This document shows, piece by piece, positions 27,985 through 36,701 of a DNA stretch of 64,000 nucleotides. The position numbers and the translations under genes are program-made. The stretch comes from Actinocrispum wychmicini (GTDB lineage: Bacteria > Actinomycetota > Actinomycetes > Mycobacteriales > Pseudonocardiaceae): NCBI RefSeq assembly GCF_004345645.1, contig NZ_SLWS01000002.1, positions 992,001 through 1,056,000 of the forward strand, written 5' to 3'. The notes beneath the pieces were generated by a model. That model was not told the DNA's origin. It saw nothing but the letters and a program-made list of their open reading frames with translations, and made no database searches. How positions within the stretch are numbered: position 1 is the first letter of the stretch; each line of letters opens with the position of its first letter.

Positions 27985-29079
27985 TCACGGACTCCCCATT
28001 GTCCCACAGAACTGTGTTGCCGTGGCCAGAAGTTCGTGCACCTCGCGAGCGGCCTGGAAATCAGGAGTGACGGCTGTTCCGTCCCGCAGATCGGCCGCGA
28101 AGCTTTGGTACAGGCGGGCGACATTGGCCGCGCTGATCGGGAGTCCGTTGTCGTCGGCCAGCTGGACGGGGAGCCATTCCCGGGTGCCTGGCCGGGATTC
28201 GTGCAGACGGATTCGGCCGATCTGGAGCTGGTCCGCCCACGGGTCCGCTTCCGGCACTGACATCAGCGCGAGATTTCCTTCGGTGCCGGCGATCTCGATG
28301 CGTGTCCTGGGCATGGCCGCTTCGCTGTCGTGCAGATGGATGGAGACCAGTGCTCCGCTTTCCAGCTCGGCGGTGGCGACGAAGTGGTCGGGCGCGGTGA
28401 CGTCGATCGGCTCGCCGGTTTCCGCGACCCGATGGTCCGTGACGCGGACTGCGGTTCGCGCGGACAGCTCGCGGATCGGTCCGAGGATGTGCCGGACAAG
28501 GTCGATCGTGTGCCCACCGAGGACTTCGACCAGGCCGGCGGCCCCGCGCTGGTCGTACGTGTACGCGGTCCATGCCGGAACGTCGAGCGCGTTGCCTTTG
28601 CTACGGGCGCTGTAGACCGTCGCAGACTGTACGGTCCCGATGCGGCCGTCGGCGATCATCGCCCGCGCTGTACCGACGGCTGGGGCGTACCGCGCCTGTA
28701 GACCCACGGCGGTACGGACTCCCTGTGCCGCGGCTACCAACTCGGCGGCTTCGTCGGCCGTTGTTGTCAGTGGCCATTCGCAGTACACGTGTTTGCCCGC
28801 GTCGAGCGCCGCGGTGACCAGATCGACGTGCGTGGCGACCTGCACGGTGACCACCACGAGGTCGACGTCGGGATGCCGGACCAGACTGTGGACATCCGTG
28901 AACGCGTGCCGTGCGCCGAACCGCTCACGCGCGGCCTGCGCGCTGTCCTCGCGCGTGGTCGCCACCGCGGCCAGCTCGAACTCAGGCAACGCCTGGATCG
29001 CGGGGACGTGCGCGCGTGCGGCCCAGCCGCGGTCCGGGTTCGCCCCCAGGATTCCGACGCGGATCGGCCTGGCCGTCAT
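27985..29079 (-). CDS. Gfo/Idh/MocA family NAD(P)-dependent oxidoreductase
   Basis: A 364-residue oxidoreductase. The Rossmann motif GILGANPDRG is at the N terminus and VTVQVATHVDLVTAALDAGK near residue 80. The family signature EWPL (HVYCEWPLTTT, in place of EKP) is near residue 100. The C-terminal beta-sheet domain holds GGHTIDLVRHILG, whose His-Asp is catalytic in the family. Members oxidise or reduce sugars and cyclitols; the substrate is unknown. ATG 29079 follows GGAGGTG. It is divergent from a TetR gene, which probably controls it. Confidence 0.88.
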   Translation of the reverse strand: MTARPIRVGILGANPDRGWAARAHVPAIQALPEFELAAVATTREDSAQAARERFGARHAFTDVHSLVRHPDVDLVVVTVQVATHVDLVTAALDAGKHVYCEWPLTTTADEAAELVAAAQGVRTAVGLQARYAPAVGTARAMIADGRIGTVQSATVYSARSKGNALDVPAWTAYTYDQRGAAGLVEVLGGHTIDLVRHILGPIRELSARTAVRVTDHRVAETGEPIDVTAPDHFVATAELESGALVSIHLHDSEAAMPRTRIEIAGTEGNLALMSVPEADPWADQLQIGRIRLHESRPGTREWLPVQLADDNGLPISAANVARLYQSFAADLRDGTAVTPDFQAAREVHELLATATQFCGTMGSP

Positions 29080-29133
29080 TCCACACCTCCGTAACCGGGT
29101 CAATCTGTTCCGTTTCTCGCACGGTACCAGAAG

Positions 29134-29150
29134 CGGAACGCCTTGTTCCG
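29134..29150. promoter_or_regulatory. Candidate TetR operator
   Basis: Inverted repeat CGGAAC-N5-GTTCCG in the 90-bp gap between the Gfo/Idh/MocA gene and tetR. A further GTTCCG half-site lies at about 29107-29112. The position fits control of both divergent genes by the adjacent TetR. Confidence 0.5.
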
Positions 29151-29169
29151 GTTGAGTAGACTCCTGGGT

Positions 29170-29766
29170 ATGGACTCCGCTGTGGACGCGCTGCTCACGC
29201 AGAGCGGGAACGCTCCCAGGGCCGACGCGCGGCGCAACGCCGAACGGTTGATCGCCGCGGCCCGGCAGGTCCTCGACGAACAGGGGCTGGACGCCACCAC
29301 GCGGGACGTCGCGAACCGCGCCGGCGTGGGCCTGGGCACGCTCTACCGGCGGGTTCCATCGCTGGACGCGCTGCTGGCGGCGATCCTCACCGACACCATC
29401 GAGGAGATGACCGACCGGGCCTGGCGGGCGCTCGACGACCCCGACCCCTGGCAGGGGTTCGTCGACTTCGCCGAGGACTACGTCCGGTTGCGGGCGTCCA
29501 GCTGCGGCCTGCACGACGCGTTGTCCGGTGCCGGTGCCCACCTGGACCTGGAGCCGAGGATCACCCGCCTGCGGCGCGCGATGCGCCAGCTCGTCCGGCG
29601 GGCCCAGGACACCGGTGTGATCCGTGGTGACGTCGACTGGCGTGATGTCCCGTTCGTGCTGGCCACCGCGATCCCCGCGGACCACACCATCGGCCTCACC
29701 CCCAAGCCCGACCAGTGGCGCCGGAACCTGCGCGTCATCCTGACCGGGCTCAGAACTGCCGAGTAG
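29170..29766 (+). CDS. TetR family transcriptional regulator
   Basis: A 198-residue TetR repressor with HTH at residues 20-70: AERLIAAARQVLDEQGLDAT, then TRDVANRAGVGLGTLYRRVP. The C-terminal domain resembles the TetR group with an SbtR-like ligand-binding part. ATG start 29170. It is divergent from the Gfo/Idh/MocA dehydrogenase with an inverted repeat between them. Its last 17 bp overlap the AraC gene on the other strand. Confidence 0.88.
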   Translation: MDSAVDALLTQSGNAPRADARRNAERLIAAARQVLDEQGLDATTRDVANRAGVGLGTLYRRVPSLDALLAAILTDTIEEMTDRAWRALDDPDPWQGFVDFAEDYVRLRASSCGLHDALSGAGAHLDLEPRITRLRRAMRQLVRRAQDTGVIRGDVDWRDVPFVLATAIPADHTIGLTPKPDQWRRNLRVILTGLRTAE

Positions 29767-30787
29767 CCGTGGAGACCCGGTCACGGCCTGGAGTCGTTCC
29801 GGTCCAACGCAAGTACGCGCGGTGGAAGGACCGTGGGTCGGCGAATCCGACCAGAGACGCTATTTCCTTGAACGCCCGGGGACTGCTGCGGACCAGGTCC
29901 GTCGCGAGCTGACGACGGGTGGCCTCGCACACCGACCGGAACGTCGTCCCTTCCTCGGCGAGCCGGCGGTGCAGGGTGCGTTCGCTGACCGCGAGGGCTT
30001 TCGCCGCCGTGGCGACGGTCGACGGTTTCCCGCTGAGGAAGTGTCGCAGCAGCCATTCCCGCACCTGCAAGGCGTACGAGGGCGCCACGTCGTGGGTGGC
30101 CCGCAGGCCGGCGATGTGATCGGTGAGCGCGTCGGCCAGGCCGGGCCGGGCGGTGCTCACCGGGAGGTCGAGAATGTCGGCGGGCACGAGGATCTCGGTG
30201 TGCATGGCGTCGAAGACGAGGCCGGGGCCGAAGTACGCGCGGTGCTCGGCGGTGTCGGACGGCGCGGGGTGGGTGAAGGCGACCCTCGGCGCGGTGAAGT
30301 CCTCGCCGAACTCGCTGTGGAATCCGGTGAGGAAGTCGGCGATCTGGAACTCCGCCTCGCACCGGGTGCCGAGCCGGTCCGGCGAGAGCCCGTCAAGCAC
30401 GATGCTGATCCCGCCGGGCCGTTCGACGGCGATCAGGGTGTACGCGGTGGTCCAGGCGGTGGTGCTCTCGGCGGCCGTGATGATGCTGTCCCGAACGGTG
30501 GCGCAGGCGGCAGCCAGGTAGGTCACGGGGCTGCGGGCATCCGTAAAGCCGTTACGGGCGACGCGCAACGGGAAACCGGGATCGTTGACACGTCTCATGA
30601 TCGTCTCCCACACCTCGAACAACCGCGCGGCGGGCAGGCGTTGGGCGAAGTCGGTCAGCTCGTCCGGGTAGAACCCGGTCAGCGCACGCAGTTCACCTCG
30701 GCTTATGCCGCCGCGCAGCGCTTCCTGCAAGATCTGGTACACGGTCACGACCGTGTGGGTGGCGGCTCCGTGGCGGGCCCGGTCCAT
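29750..30787 (-). CDS. AraC family transcriptional regulator (Arabinose_bd/OruR type)
   Basis: A 345-residue regulator. The N-terminal ligand domain (about residues 20-210) belongs to the group with the LRALTGFYPDELTDFAQRLP and HTEILVPADILDLPVST stretches. The C-terminal double HTH (about 245-340) has VATAAKALAVSERTLHRRLA, then IASLVGFADPRSFHRAYLRW. Regulators of this group activate catabolic genes for lipids or amino acids. It stands alone and converges with tetR. Confidence 0.88.
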   Translation of the reverse strand: MDRARHGAATHTVVTVYQILQEALRGGISRGELRALTGFYPDELTDFAQRLPAARLFEVWETIMRRVNDPGFPLRVARNGFTDARSPVTYLAAACATVRDSIITAAESTTAWTTAYTLIAVERPGGISIVLDGLSPDRLGTRCEAEFQIADFLTGFHSEFGEDFTAPRVAFTHPAPSDTAEHRAYFGPGLVFDAMHTEILVPADILDLPVSTARPGLADALTDHIAGLRATHDVAPSYALQVREWLLRHFLSGKPSTVATAAKALAVSERTLHRRLAEEGTTFRSVCEATRRQLATDLVRSSPRAFKEIASLVGFADPRSFHRAYLRWTGTTPGRDRVSTATRQF

Positions 30788-30871
30788 GGATTGGCAGAGT
30801 AGACCCTTGGTGTGCGGTCGCCGCGTTGGCAGGTTGTCCTCCGAAATCGGGTGGAGGAAAGGACAACATCG

Positions 30872-31738
30872 ATGGCACGGACGGCAATCGGCGCACTAGT
30901 GGCGTTATCCCTGGTGACAGGGTGCACCACCACCGCGGGAACCAACACTGCGGCACCGGTGGTGACGTCGCCGCAAGTCGCCCCCGCCGCGGTGGGCGCG
31001 TCGTGTCAGCCCGGTTCCGGCCGCGCGGTGACCAGCGGCGGACCGATGAACATGACCGACATGTCCGCGCAGCAACTGTCGTGCGCGGTGTTCGACCACC
31101 TGACCATGAACCAGGTGAACCTGCGGGACAGCCAATTGGCCGGGGCGCGCTTCACGTCGTCCACTCTGAACAAGGTGATCTTCACGCACGCCAACCTGAT
31201 GGGCGCGGTGTTCGACGGCAGCACGCTGAACTTCCCGGACTTCACCAACGCCGACCTGCGCGGCGCCACCCTGGGCAACGCCCAGCTGAACGGTCCGGTG
31301 TGGACGGGCGCGACCTGCCCGGACGGTACGGCGACAGGAGACTGCGCCGGGCACCTGAACCCGGTGCCCGCCGCGGCGTCCACGGCGCCCCCGTCCACTC
31401 AGTCCGAAACCACCGTGGCGGCACCGCCCGCCACAGCGACGCACACCGCGGCCCCGACGTCAGCGGCAGGTGACGCCCCGAAGGCACCGGCCATCTTCAA
31501 CGACCACGCCAGCGGAACCTACAGCTGCACCGGTGCCAATGTGGCGATCAACGGCGCCGGCAGCACCGTCCACCTCACCGGCCAGTGCGCCAACGTCCTG
31601 GTCAACGGCGCCGGCAGCCACGTCGAGATCGACGCGGCCAGCCGGATCATCGTCAACGGCGCCAACGCCCAGGTGACGTACCACAACAGCGCGCAGGTCC
31701 TGGTCAACGGCGCCGGCGCGACCGCACACCGAAGCTAG
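30872..31738 (+). CDS. Lipoprotein with pentapeptide repeats and DUF3060 beta-repeats
   Basis: A 288-residue surface lipoprotein. Lipobox LVTGC with Cys18 after a short hydrophobic signal. Residues about 65-145 are pentapeptide-type repeats (MNQVNLRDSQLAGARFTSST, then TNADLRGATLGNAQLNG), forming a right-handed beta helix. A Pro/Thr/Ala-rich spacer of about 50 residues follows. The C-terminal DUF3060-like repeats alternate NGAG units (VAINGAGSTVHLTGQC, VLVNGAGSHVEID, VLVNGAGA). The ATG follows GGAGGAAAGG. No function is assigned; it is probably a cell-surface structural or adhesive protein. Confidence 0.85.
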   Translation: MARTAIGALVALSLVTGCTTTAGTNTAAPVVTSPQVAPAAVGASCQPGSGRAVTSGGPMNMTDMSAQQLSCAVFDHLTMNQVNLRDSQLAGARFTSSTLNKVIFTHANLMGAVFDGSTLNFPDFTNADLRGATLGNAQLNGPVWTGATCPDGTATGDCAGHLNPVPAAASTAPPSTQSETTVAAPPATATHTAAPTSAAGDAPKAPAIFNDHASGTYSCTGANVAINGAGSTVHLTGQCANVLVNGAGSHVEIDAASRIIVNGANAQVTYHNSAQVLVNGAGATAHRS

Positions 31739-31741
31739 TGG

Positions 31742-32302
31742 TCACCGGGGATGCGGCTGTACCCAGTCGCGGGCGAGCATGGCGTAGACCACTTCGTCGG
31801 TCCATTCGCCCTTGACGAACTCGTTCTCGACGAGGTGCGCCTCGTGCCGCATCCCCAACTTCTCCACAACCCGCGCGGACGCGGTGTTGCGGCCGTCCAT
31901 GTGTGCGGCGATCCGGTGCAGGCCAAGTGTTTCGAAGCCCACGACGATCAGCGGCCGGGTTGCTTCGGCCGCGTATCCCTTGCCGCGGTGGTCGGGGTGC
32001 AGCACGTACCCGACCTCGCCCTGTTTGTGCTCCTCGTTCACCCACCTGAGGTGGACGTCGCCGATTAGGGTGTCGCCCAGCATGACGGCCAACAAGAGGA
32101 TGTCCCCTTCCGCGGCCAGCTTGGTGTACGTGACCCGCTCGGCGAGCCGCTCCCGGACCTCGTCCCGGGTCCGTGGCGACGTGTACAGGTACTCGTGGAC
32201 GTCTTCACGGCCCTGGATCGCGTACAGCGGTTCCAGGTCGTCCTCGGTGAACGGGCGCAGCAGCAGCCGCTCGGTCCGGATCGGTTCCTTGACTATGAAC
32301 AC
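31742..32302 (-). CDS. GNAT family N-acetyltransferase, last gene of the pap operon
   Basis: A 186-residue RimJ/RimL-type acetyltransferase: IRTERLLLRPFTEDDLEPLY at the N terminus, the acetyl-CoA motif VLHPDHRGKGYAAEA near residue 100 and the NTASARVVEKLGM signature. It starts 2 bp after the MFS stop, so it is co-transcribed with the exporter and the upstream pap genes. In that setting it may acetylate an arylamine or amino group of the product or an intermediate for self-protection (inference). A general protein acetylase cannot be excluded. Confidence 0.82.
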   Translation of the reverse strand: MFIVKEPIRTERLLLRPFTEDDLEPLYAIQGREDVHEYLYTSPRTRDEVRERLAERVTYTKLAAEGDILLLAVMLGDTLIGDVHLRWVNEEHKQGEVGYVLHPDHRGKGYAAEATRPLIVVGFETLGLHRIAAHMDGRNTASARVVEKLGMRHEAHLVENEFVKGEWTDEVVYAMLARDWVQPHPR

Positions 32303-32304
32303 GG

Positions 32305-33513
32305 CTACTCCGCGGCGGTGGCAGGAACCGGGTCGGGCTCAGGGGTGAGCGAGCGGGTGCCGGTGATGGTCGCGAGGGCGGCCACCGCGCCGCAGCCCAC
32401 CGTGAATCCGAACACCACGGCGCTGGAACTGTGGTCGGCCAGCGCACCGGCGACCGCGTTGCCCGCGGACATGCCCAAAGTGAGCGCGCTGCCGATCACG
32501 GCGAAGCCCTCCGCGAGCGACTCCCGCGGCACGATCGAGCCGACCAGTGAGCTGCCCGTGATCAGCACCGGTGAGATCCCGACCCCGGAGAGGATGACGA
32601 AGCCGACCATCGCGCCGACCGTGTCGACGAACATCAGCGGCGCCATCGTGAGGCACAGCAACACGTTGGTGGCCAGGAGCTTGCGCGGCAGCGGCGCGTC
32701 CCACTCGACCATGCCGTACGCGAACCCGGCCACCATGCTCCCGACGATCATCAACGCCAGCAACAGGCCGGCCAGGTCGGGTTGGCCGTGGTGGCCGGCG
32801 AACGTGATCACACCGACGTCCGCCGCGCCGAGCAAGGTGCCGGTGGCCAGGTAGCCCAAGGTCAGCAAAGGCATGCCGCGCAGGCGGATCACGCCGATCC
32901 GGACACGGCCCGCGGTCGGGTGCACGGGCGGTTCGGACCGGCGCAGCATCGCCATCACCATCGAGCCGGCGACCGTCAACGTGATCGCGCCGATCAGACC
33001 AGCGCTGGGGAAGACGTCCACGGCGAGCCACACCACCAGCAGCGGGCCGACGATGTACACGACATCGTCGAGCACCGCCTCCAACGCGTACGCGGTCGGC
33101 ATCCGCTTCCCGTCGTCCAGCACCGCGCTCCACCTGGCCCGTACCAGGGATCCCAGTGGCAGCGCGGACGCCCCGGCCACGACCGTCACCGGGAAGTACG
33201 TCCACGCCGGCGCTCCGGACACCACCACGAGGACGACCGCCACGACACCACAGGTGTGCACGAGGGTCGTCCACAGGATCACCGGCCGCTGGCCGCGCCG
33301 GTCGGCCAGCCGGGCCAGTAACGGCGCCGAAACCGCGTTACAGAGCCCGAACGTCCCGGCCACCGTGCCGGCCAGGGCGTACGAGCCGGACACGGCCTGG
33401 ACCAGCAGCAGGCAGCCGAGGGTCCGCATCGACATCGGGATCCGGCCGATGAAGCCGGCGACGACGAAAGCCGCGGCGCCGGGAACCTTCAGCAGGGCGC
33501 CGTACGCGCGCAT
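32305..33513 (-). CDS. MFS transporter (product exporter candidate)
   Basis: A 402-residue 12-helix major facilitator. The N-terminal LKVPGAAAFVVAGFIGRIP and loop 2-3 APLLARLADRRGQRPVI are typical of actinobacterial MFS exporters with SMR-like drug profiles. It sits 13 bp downstream of the Tat amidohydrolase gene and 2 bp upstream of the GNAT gene, inside the leftward pap operon. It is therefore the likely exporter of the product; transport direction is inferred. Confidence 0.86.
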   Translation of the reverse strand: MRAYGALLKVPGAAAFVVAGFIGRIPMSMRTLGCLLLVQAVSGSYALAGTVAGTFGLCNAVSAPLLARLADRRGQRPVILWTTLVHTCGVVAVVLVVVSGAPAWTYFPVTVVAGASALPLGSLVRARWSAVLDDGKRMPTAYALEAVLDDVVYIVGPLLVVWLAVDVFPSAGLIGAITLTVAGSMVMAMLRRSEPPVHPTAGRVRIGVIRLRGMPLLTLGYLATGTLLGAADVGVITFAGHHGQPDLAGLLLALMIVGSMVAGFAYGMVEWDAPLPRKLLATNVLLCLTMAPLMFVDTVGAMVGFVILSGVGISPVLITGSSLVGSIVPRESLAEGFAVIGSALTLGMSAGNAVAGALADHSSSAVVFGFTVGCGAVAALATITGTRSLTPEPDPVPATAAE

Positions 33514-33526
33514 GTACGCAGTCTCC

Positions 33527-36500
33527 TCACCGTGCCCGACAACATCCGTTGTGGGCCCATTCCGGTTCGTGCCAGTAGTAGTCGTCCGTGCCAGCGGCGC
33601 GGGCAGCCGGGTTCAGCCGGGTGCCAGTAGTGGTCGCAGCCGCGGCGGCGCGGAACGGTGCGAGCAGCTCGGGCACGGTCGTGGGACGCCCGCCCACCAT
33701 CACCGTCCGCACCGCCGCGGCGGCGTGGATGTCCTGCAGGGGATTGCCTTCCACAAAAGCAAGATCGGCGAGTTTACCGACCGCTATCGAGCCTATCTGG
33801 TCGTCAAGCCCCAGGCACTTGGCGGCGTTGCCGGTCGCGGTGACCAGGGCTTCGCGCGGGGTGAAGCCGTATTTCACCATCGCCCGCAGGTTCTGGTGCA
33901 GGCTGATGCCGATGTCGTCCAGCGCGGCGTCGGTGCCGATCACCACCAGCCCGCCCGCGCGGTGCACGCGAAGCAACATGTCGACATCGCCCACGGTGTA
34001 GGCGTGGTTGATGTCCGACCCTGGCCCGCCGTCGGCGTCCGCCGCCTTCTGCAGCAGGCGCTGGTACTCCCAGTCCGGGAACAGCACCTTGGTGCGTTCG
34101 TCGTCGAGCAGCGACCGGTCGCCGATGAACATCTCGCTGGCGAACAACGTGGTGGTGGAGATCCACATCCCGCTCGCCGCGAGGATCGCGACCGAGTCGG
34201 ACGCGGTCTTGCCCGCCGCGAAGCTCAACGTGCGCGAGTAACCGAGCCGGTTGCCGCCGCCGGTGTGTTCCTGGCCGTCGTGACCGGTGTGCGCGGCCGG
34301 ATACAGATAGTGGGACGTGACAGGGATGCCACGGTCATGCGCCCACCGCACCACGTGCTGCTCGAACGACACCGGCATCCGCATGTACGCCTTGACGAGG
34401 TCGTAGTCGAGTCCCCGCGCGCGGTCGAGTTCACGTTGCAGTTGCTCAAACGTGAACACCGGACGCATGAAGTTGTAGTACGCGCGGGTGCCGTCCAGTG
34501 CCTCACCCGTGCCCAGATAACGCGGCCCCACCCGGGCTCCGGCCGCGAGCGACTCCCGGGTCTCGACCATCTGGTACGCGGGATCACCCGGCGAGCGGCT
34601 GGTGGTGACGCCGTACGCCAGCCAGAGCCGGCCGCTGCGGTCACCCCACTGCCGGCCGCGCAGGTGCCAGTGGTTGTGCGTGTCGATCAGGCCGGGCATG
34701 ACCGTCAGCCCGGACGCGTCGATCACGTGGCCGGCGATGTTGCCGGCTCTGGGCAGGGCAGCGGCGATCCGGCCGTCCTGGACCACCAGGTCGACGTGGC
34801 GACGCAACTCGGCGCTCGTGCCGTCCCAGATGGCGCCGGCGCGGATCACCACCCGGTCCGGCGAGGACACCGGCCGCCAGGTCAGGTTCACGGGCACGGT
34901 ACAGCCGTGTCCGCCGTCGATGTCGACCGTGCGCAGGGCGCCGTTCGACAGGTACAGCACGGTCTTTCCGTCGGCGCTGACCGAGACCGAGTCGCTGACC
35001 TCGTCGGTGAGCTGCCGGGGCGGCCCGGTGATCTTCCCGGTCCGGTCCACCGGAACGCGCCACACCAGGCTCTCCATCGCGAAGACCAGGTACCTGCCGT
35101 CGACTGTCCACACCGGACCGTCGTCGCCGCGGGTGGCGATCGACCGGTCGGTGGCCACCGGCTGGTAGCGGATCTCGTTGGTACGCAGGTCGACGATGAG
35201 GACCTGGTTGTGTCCCGCGCGGGACCGCCGGGAGTACGGCCGGATCGCGGCCAGGGCGAGCATGGTGCCGTCCGGCGACCAGGTCGGCCGGCCCGGCTGG
35301 TACATCGCGGCCACGACCTTGCTCGCCGTGTTGGCGGCAAGGTCGAACACCCAGGTCGCGCCGCTCTCGTCCTGGTAGGCGATCTTCTTGCCGTCCGGGG
35401 AGAAGCGCGGGGTGATCTGCGCGTTGGGCAGGTCGGTGAGCCGGTCGGACTTCCCGGTGGCCAGGTCGTACCGCCACAGGTTCGCCGTGCCCGCGCGGTC
35501 GCTCACGTACACCAGCGAGCGACCGTCGGGAGCCCAGTCGGGATCAGTGTTGAAGAACCCATCCGCCACGATCTTCCGCGGCCGGCCACCGATCAGCAGC
35601 AGCCACAAGCTGTTCAGCGCCCGGAACGCGACCTGCCGGCCGTCCGGGGACAGCACCGGGCCGGCGATCCCCTTGACGTCGAACGGACCCCGGGCGGTGA
35701 AGTCGGTGGGCCGGCGACGGTACCGCCGCCGGGCGAGCGGGACGACCGCGGTGAACGCGACGTCCTTGACCTCGCCGCCGAGCACCCGACGGCGGATCCG
35801 GCCGTCCGCGGTGTACATGATCTCCTTGTCGGACAACCAGTCCGGCGCGAACGGCGACACGTCCTCGTGCTCGCTCACCACCTTGTCGCCGACCACCAGC
35901 TCGGCGGTCGGGCCGGTCACCCGCACGTAGCCGAGCGTCTTGCCGTCCGGCGCGAACTGCGGGCCGTACAGGGACGTCTCGCCCGTCGCCGTGACCAGCT
36001 GCTGCCGGTTGCCGGACGCGAGCTCGACGACCTCGATCACCGAGTAGTCTACAACGTACACAAGCTTGGTGCCGTCCGGCGACCACGACGGCATGGTGAA
36101 CGTGTGGTTCCCTTCGGCGGCCACCCTGGTCTGCCCGGTGGCCGGGTCCACCAGGCAGATCCGGTCCTTCTGCCCCTGGTCGGAGGAGTACGCGACGAGT
36201 TTCCCGTCCGGCGAGACCCGGGGCTCCAGGTCGTAGCCGGGACCCCGGGTCAGCTGGCGCGGGGCCGAACCGTCCACGCCGATCCGCCACAGGTTGTAGA
36301 CGCCGTCCCGGAACGACTGGAACACCAGGCTCTTCCCGTCCGGCGACCAGTCCGGCTGGGTGGCGTCCTGCACGTCGTCGGTCAGCCGGCGGGCCGGCCC
36401 GCCGTCGAGCGGGACCAGCCAGATCGCGTTGAGCGCGTCCATCGCGATCATCTGCCCGTCCGGCGACGACACCGCGCGGATGCTCGATCCCTCATGGACG

Positions 36501-36664
36501 GCCACAGCGTCTTCCACCGCGCGGTCCGCGGCGCTGTCCGCGACCGCTTCACCAGGCGCGATCGCGGATCCGAGCCGCGCCGCGCCGCCCACGGCGGCCA
36601 ACTTGCCGCCCCGGCGAAGCAACTCGCGACGGGGCAGCCCCGGCTGATCCTCCCGAGTGGACAC
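33527..36664 (-). CDS. Tat-exported amidohydrolase with TolB-like beta-propeller repeats
   Basis: A 1,045-residue protein. A twin-arginine signal (PRRELLRRGGKLAAVGG) begins near residue 12. Residues about 60-640 hold many PD40/TolB propeller repeats with the SPDGK core (for example WSPDGKSLVF, FSPDGKKIAY, VSADGKTVLY). The C-terminal amidohydrolase domain (about 650-1010) has metal motif HxH in IDTHNHWHLRG, later His in VTSHYLYP and TGHDG, and the Asp in VIGTDAALDD. Such proteins are exported folded, with metal. In the pap operon it could deacylate a protected product outside the cell (inference); a peptidase or general imidase role is the alternative. Confidence 0.85.
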   Translation of the reverse strand: MSTREDQPGLPRRELLRRGGKLAAVGGAARLGSAIAPGEAVADSAADRAVEDAVAVHEGSSIRAVSSPDGQMIAMDALNAIWLVPLDGGPARRLTDDVQDATQPDWSPDGKSLVFQSFRDGVYNLWRIGVDGSAPRQLTRGPGYDLEPRVSPDGKLVAYSSDQGQKDRICLVDPATGQTRVAAEGNHTFTMPSWSPDGTKLVYVVDYSVIEVVELASGNRQQLVTATGETSLYGPQFAPDGKTLGYVRVTGPTAELVVGDKVVSEHEDVSPFAPDWLSDKEIMYTADGRIRRRVLGGEVKDVAFTAVVPLARRRYRRRPTDFTARGPFDVKGIAGPVLSPDGRQVAFRALNSLWLLLIGGRPRKIVADGFFNTDPDWAPDGRSLVYVSDRAGTANLWRYDLATGKSDRLTDLPNAQITPRFSPDGKKIAYQDESGATWVFDLAANTASKVVAAMYQPGRPTWSPDGTMLALAAIRPYSRRSRAGHNQVLIVDLRTNEIRYQPVATDRSIATRGDDGPVWTVDGRYLVFAMESLVWRVPVDRTGKITGPPRQLTDEVSDSVSVSADGKTVLYLSNGALRTVDIDGGHGCTVPVNLTWRPVSSPDRVVIRAGAIWDGTSAELRRHVDLVVQDGRIAAALPRAGNIAGHVIDASGLTVMPGLIDTHNHWHLRGRQWGDRSGRLWLAYGVTTSRSPGDPAYQMVETRESLAAGARVGPRYLGTGEALDGTRAYYNFMRPVFTFEQLQRELDRARGLDYDLVKAYMRMPVSFEQHVVRWAHDRGIPVTSHYLYPAAHTGHDGQEHTGGGNRLGYSRTLSFAAGKTASDSVAILAASGMWISTTTLFASEMFIGDRSLLDDERTKVLFPDWEYQRLLQKAADADGGPGSDINHAYTVGDVDMLLRVHRAGGLVVIGTDAALDDIGISLHQNLRAMVKYGFTPREALVTATGNAAKCLGLDDQIGSIAVGKLADLAFVEGNPLQDIHAAAAVRTVMVGGRPTTVPELLAPFRAAAAATTTGTRLNPAARAAGTDDYYWHEPEWAHNGCCRAR

Positions 36665-36701
36665 TCCAGACCTCGTTCTCTTCGTTGTTACTGGGGGAAA
36701 C

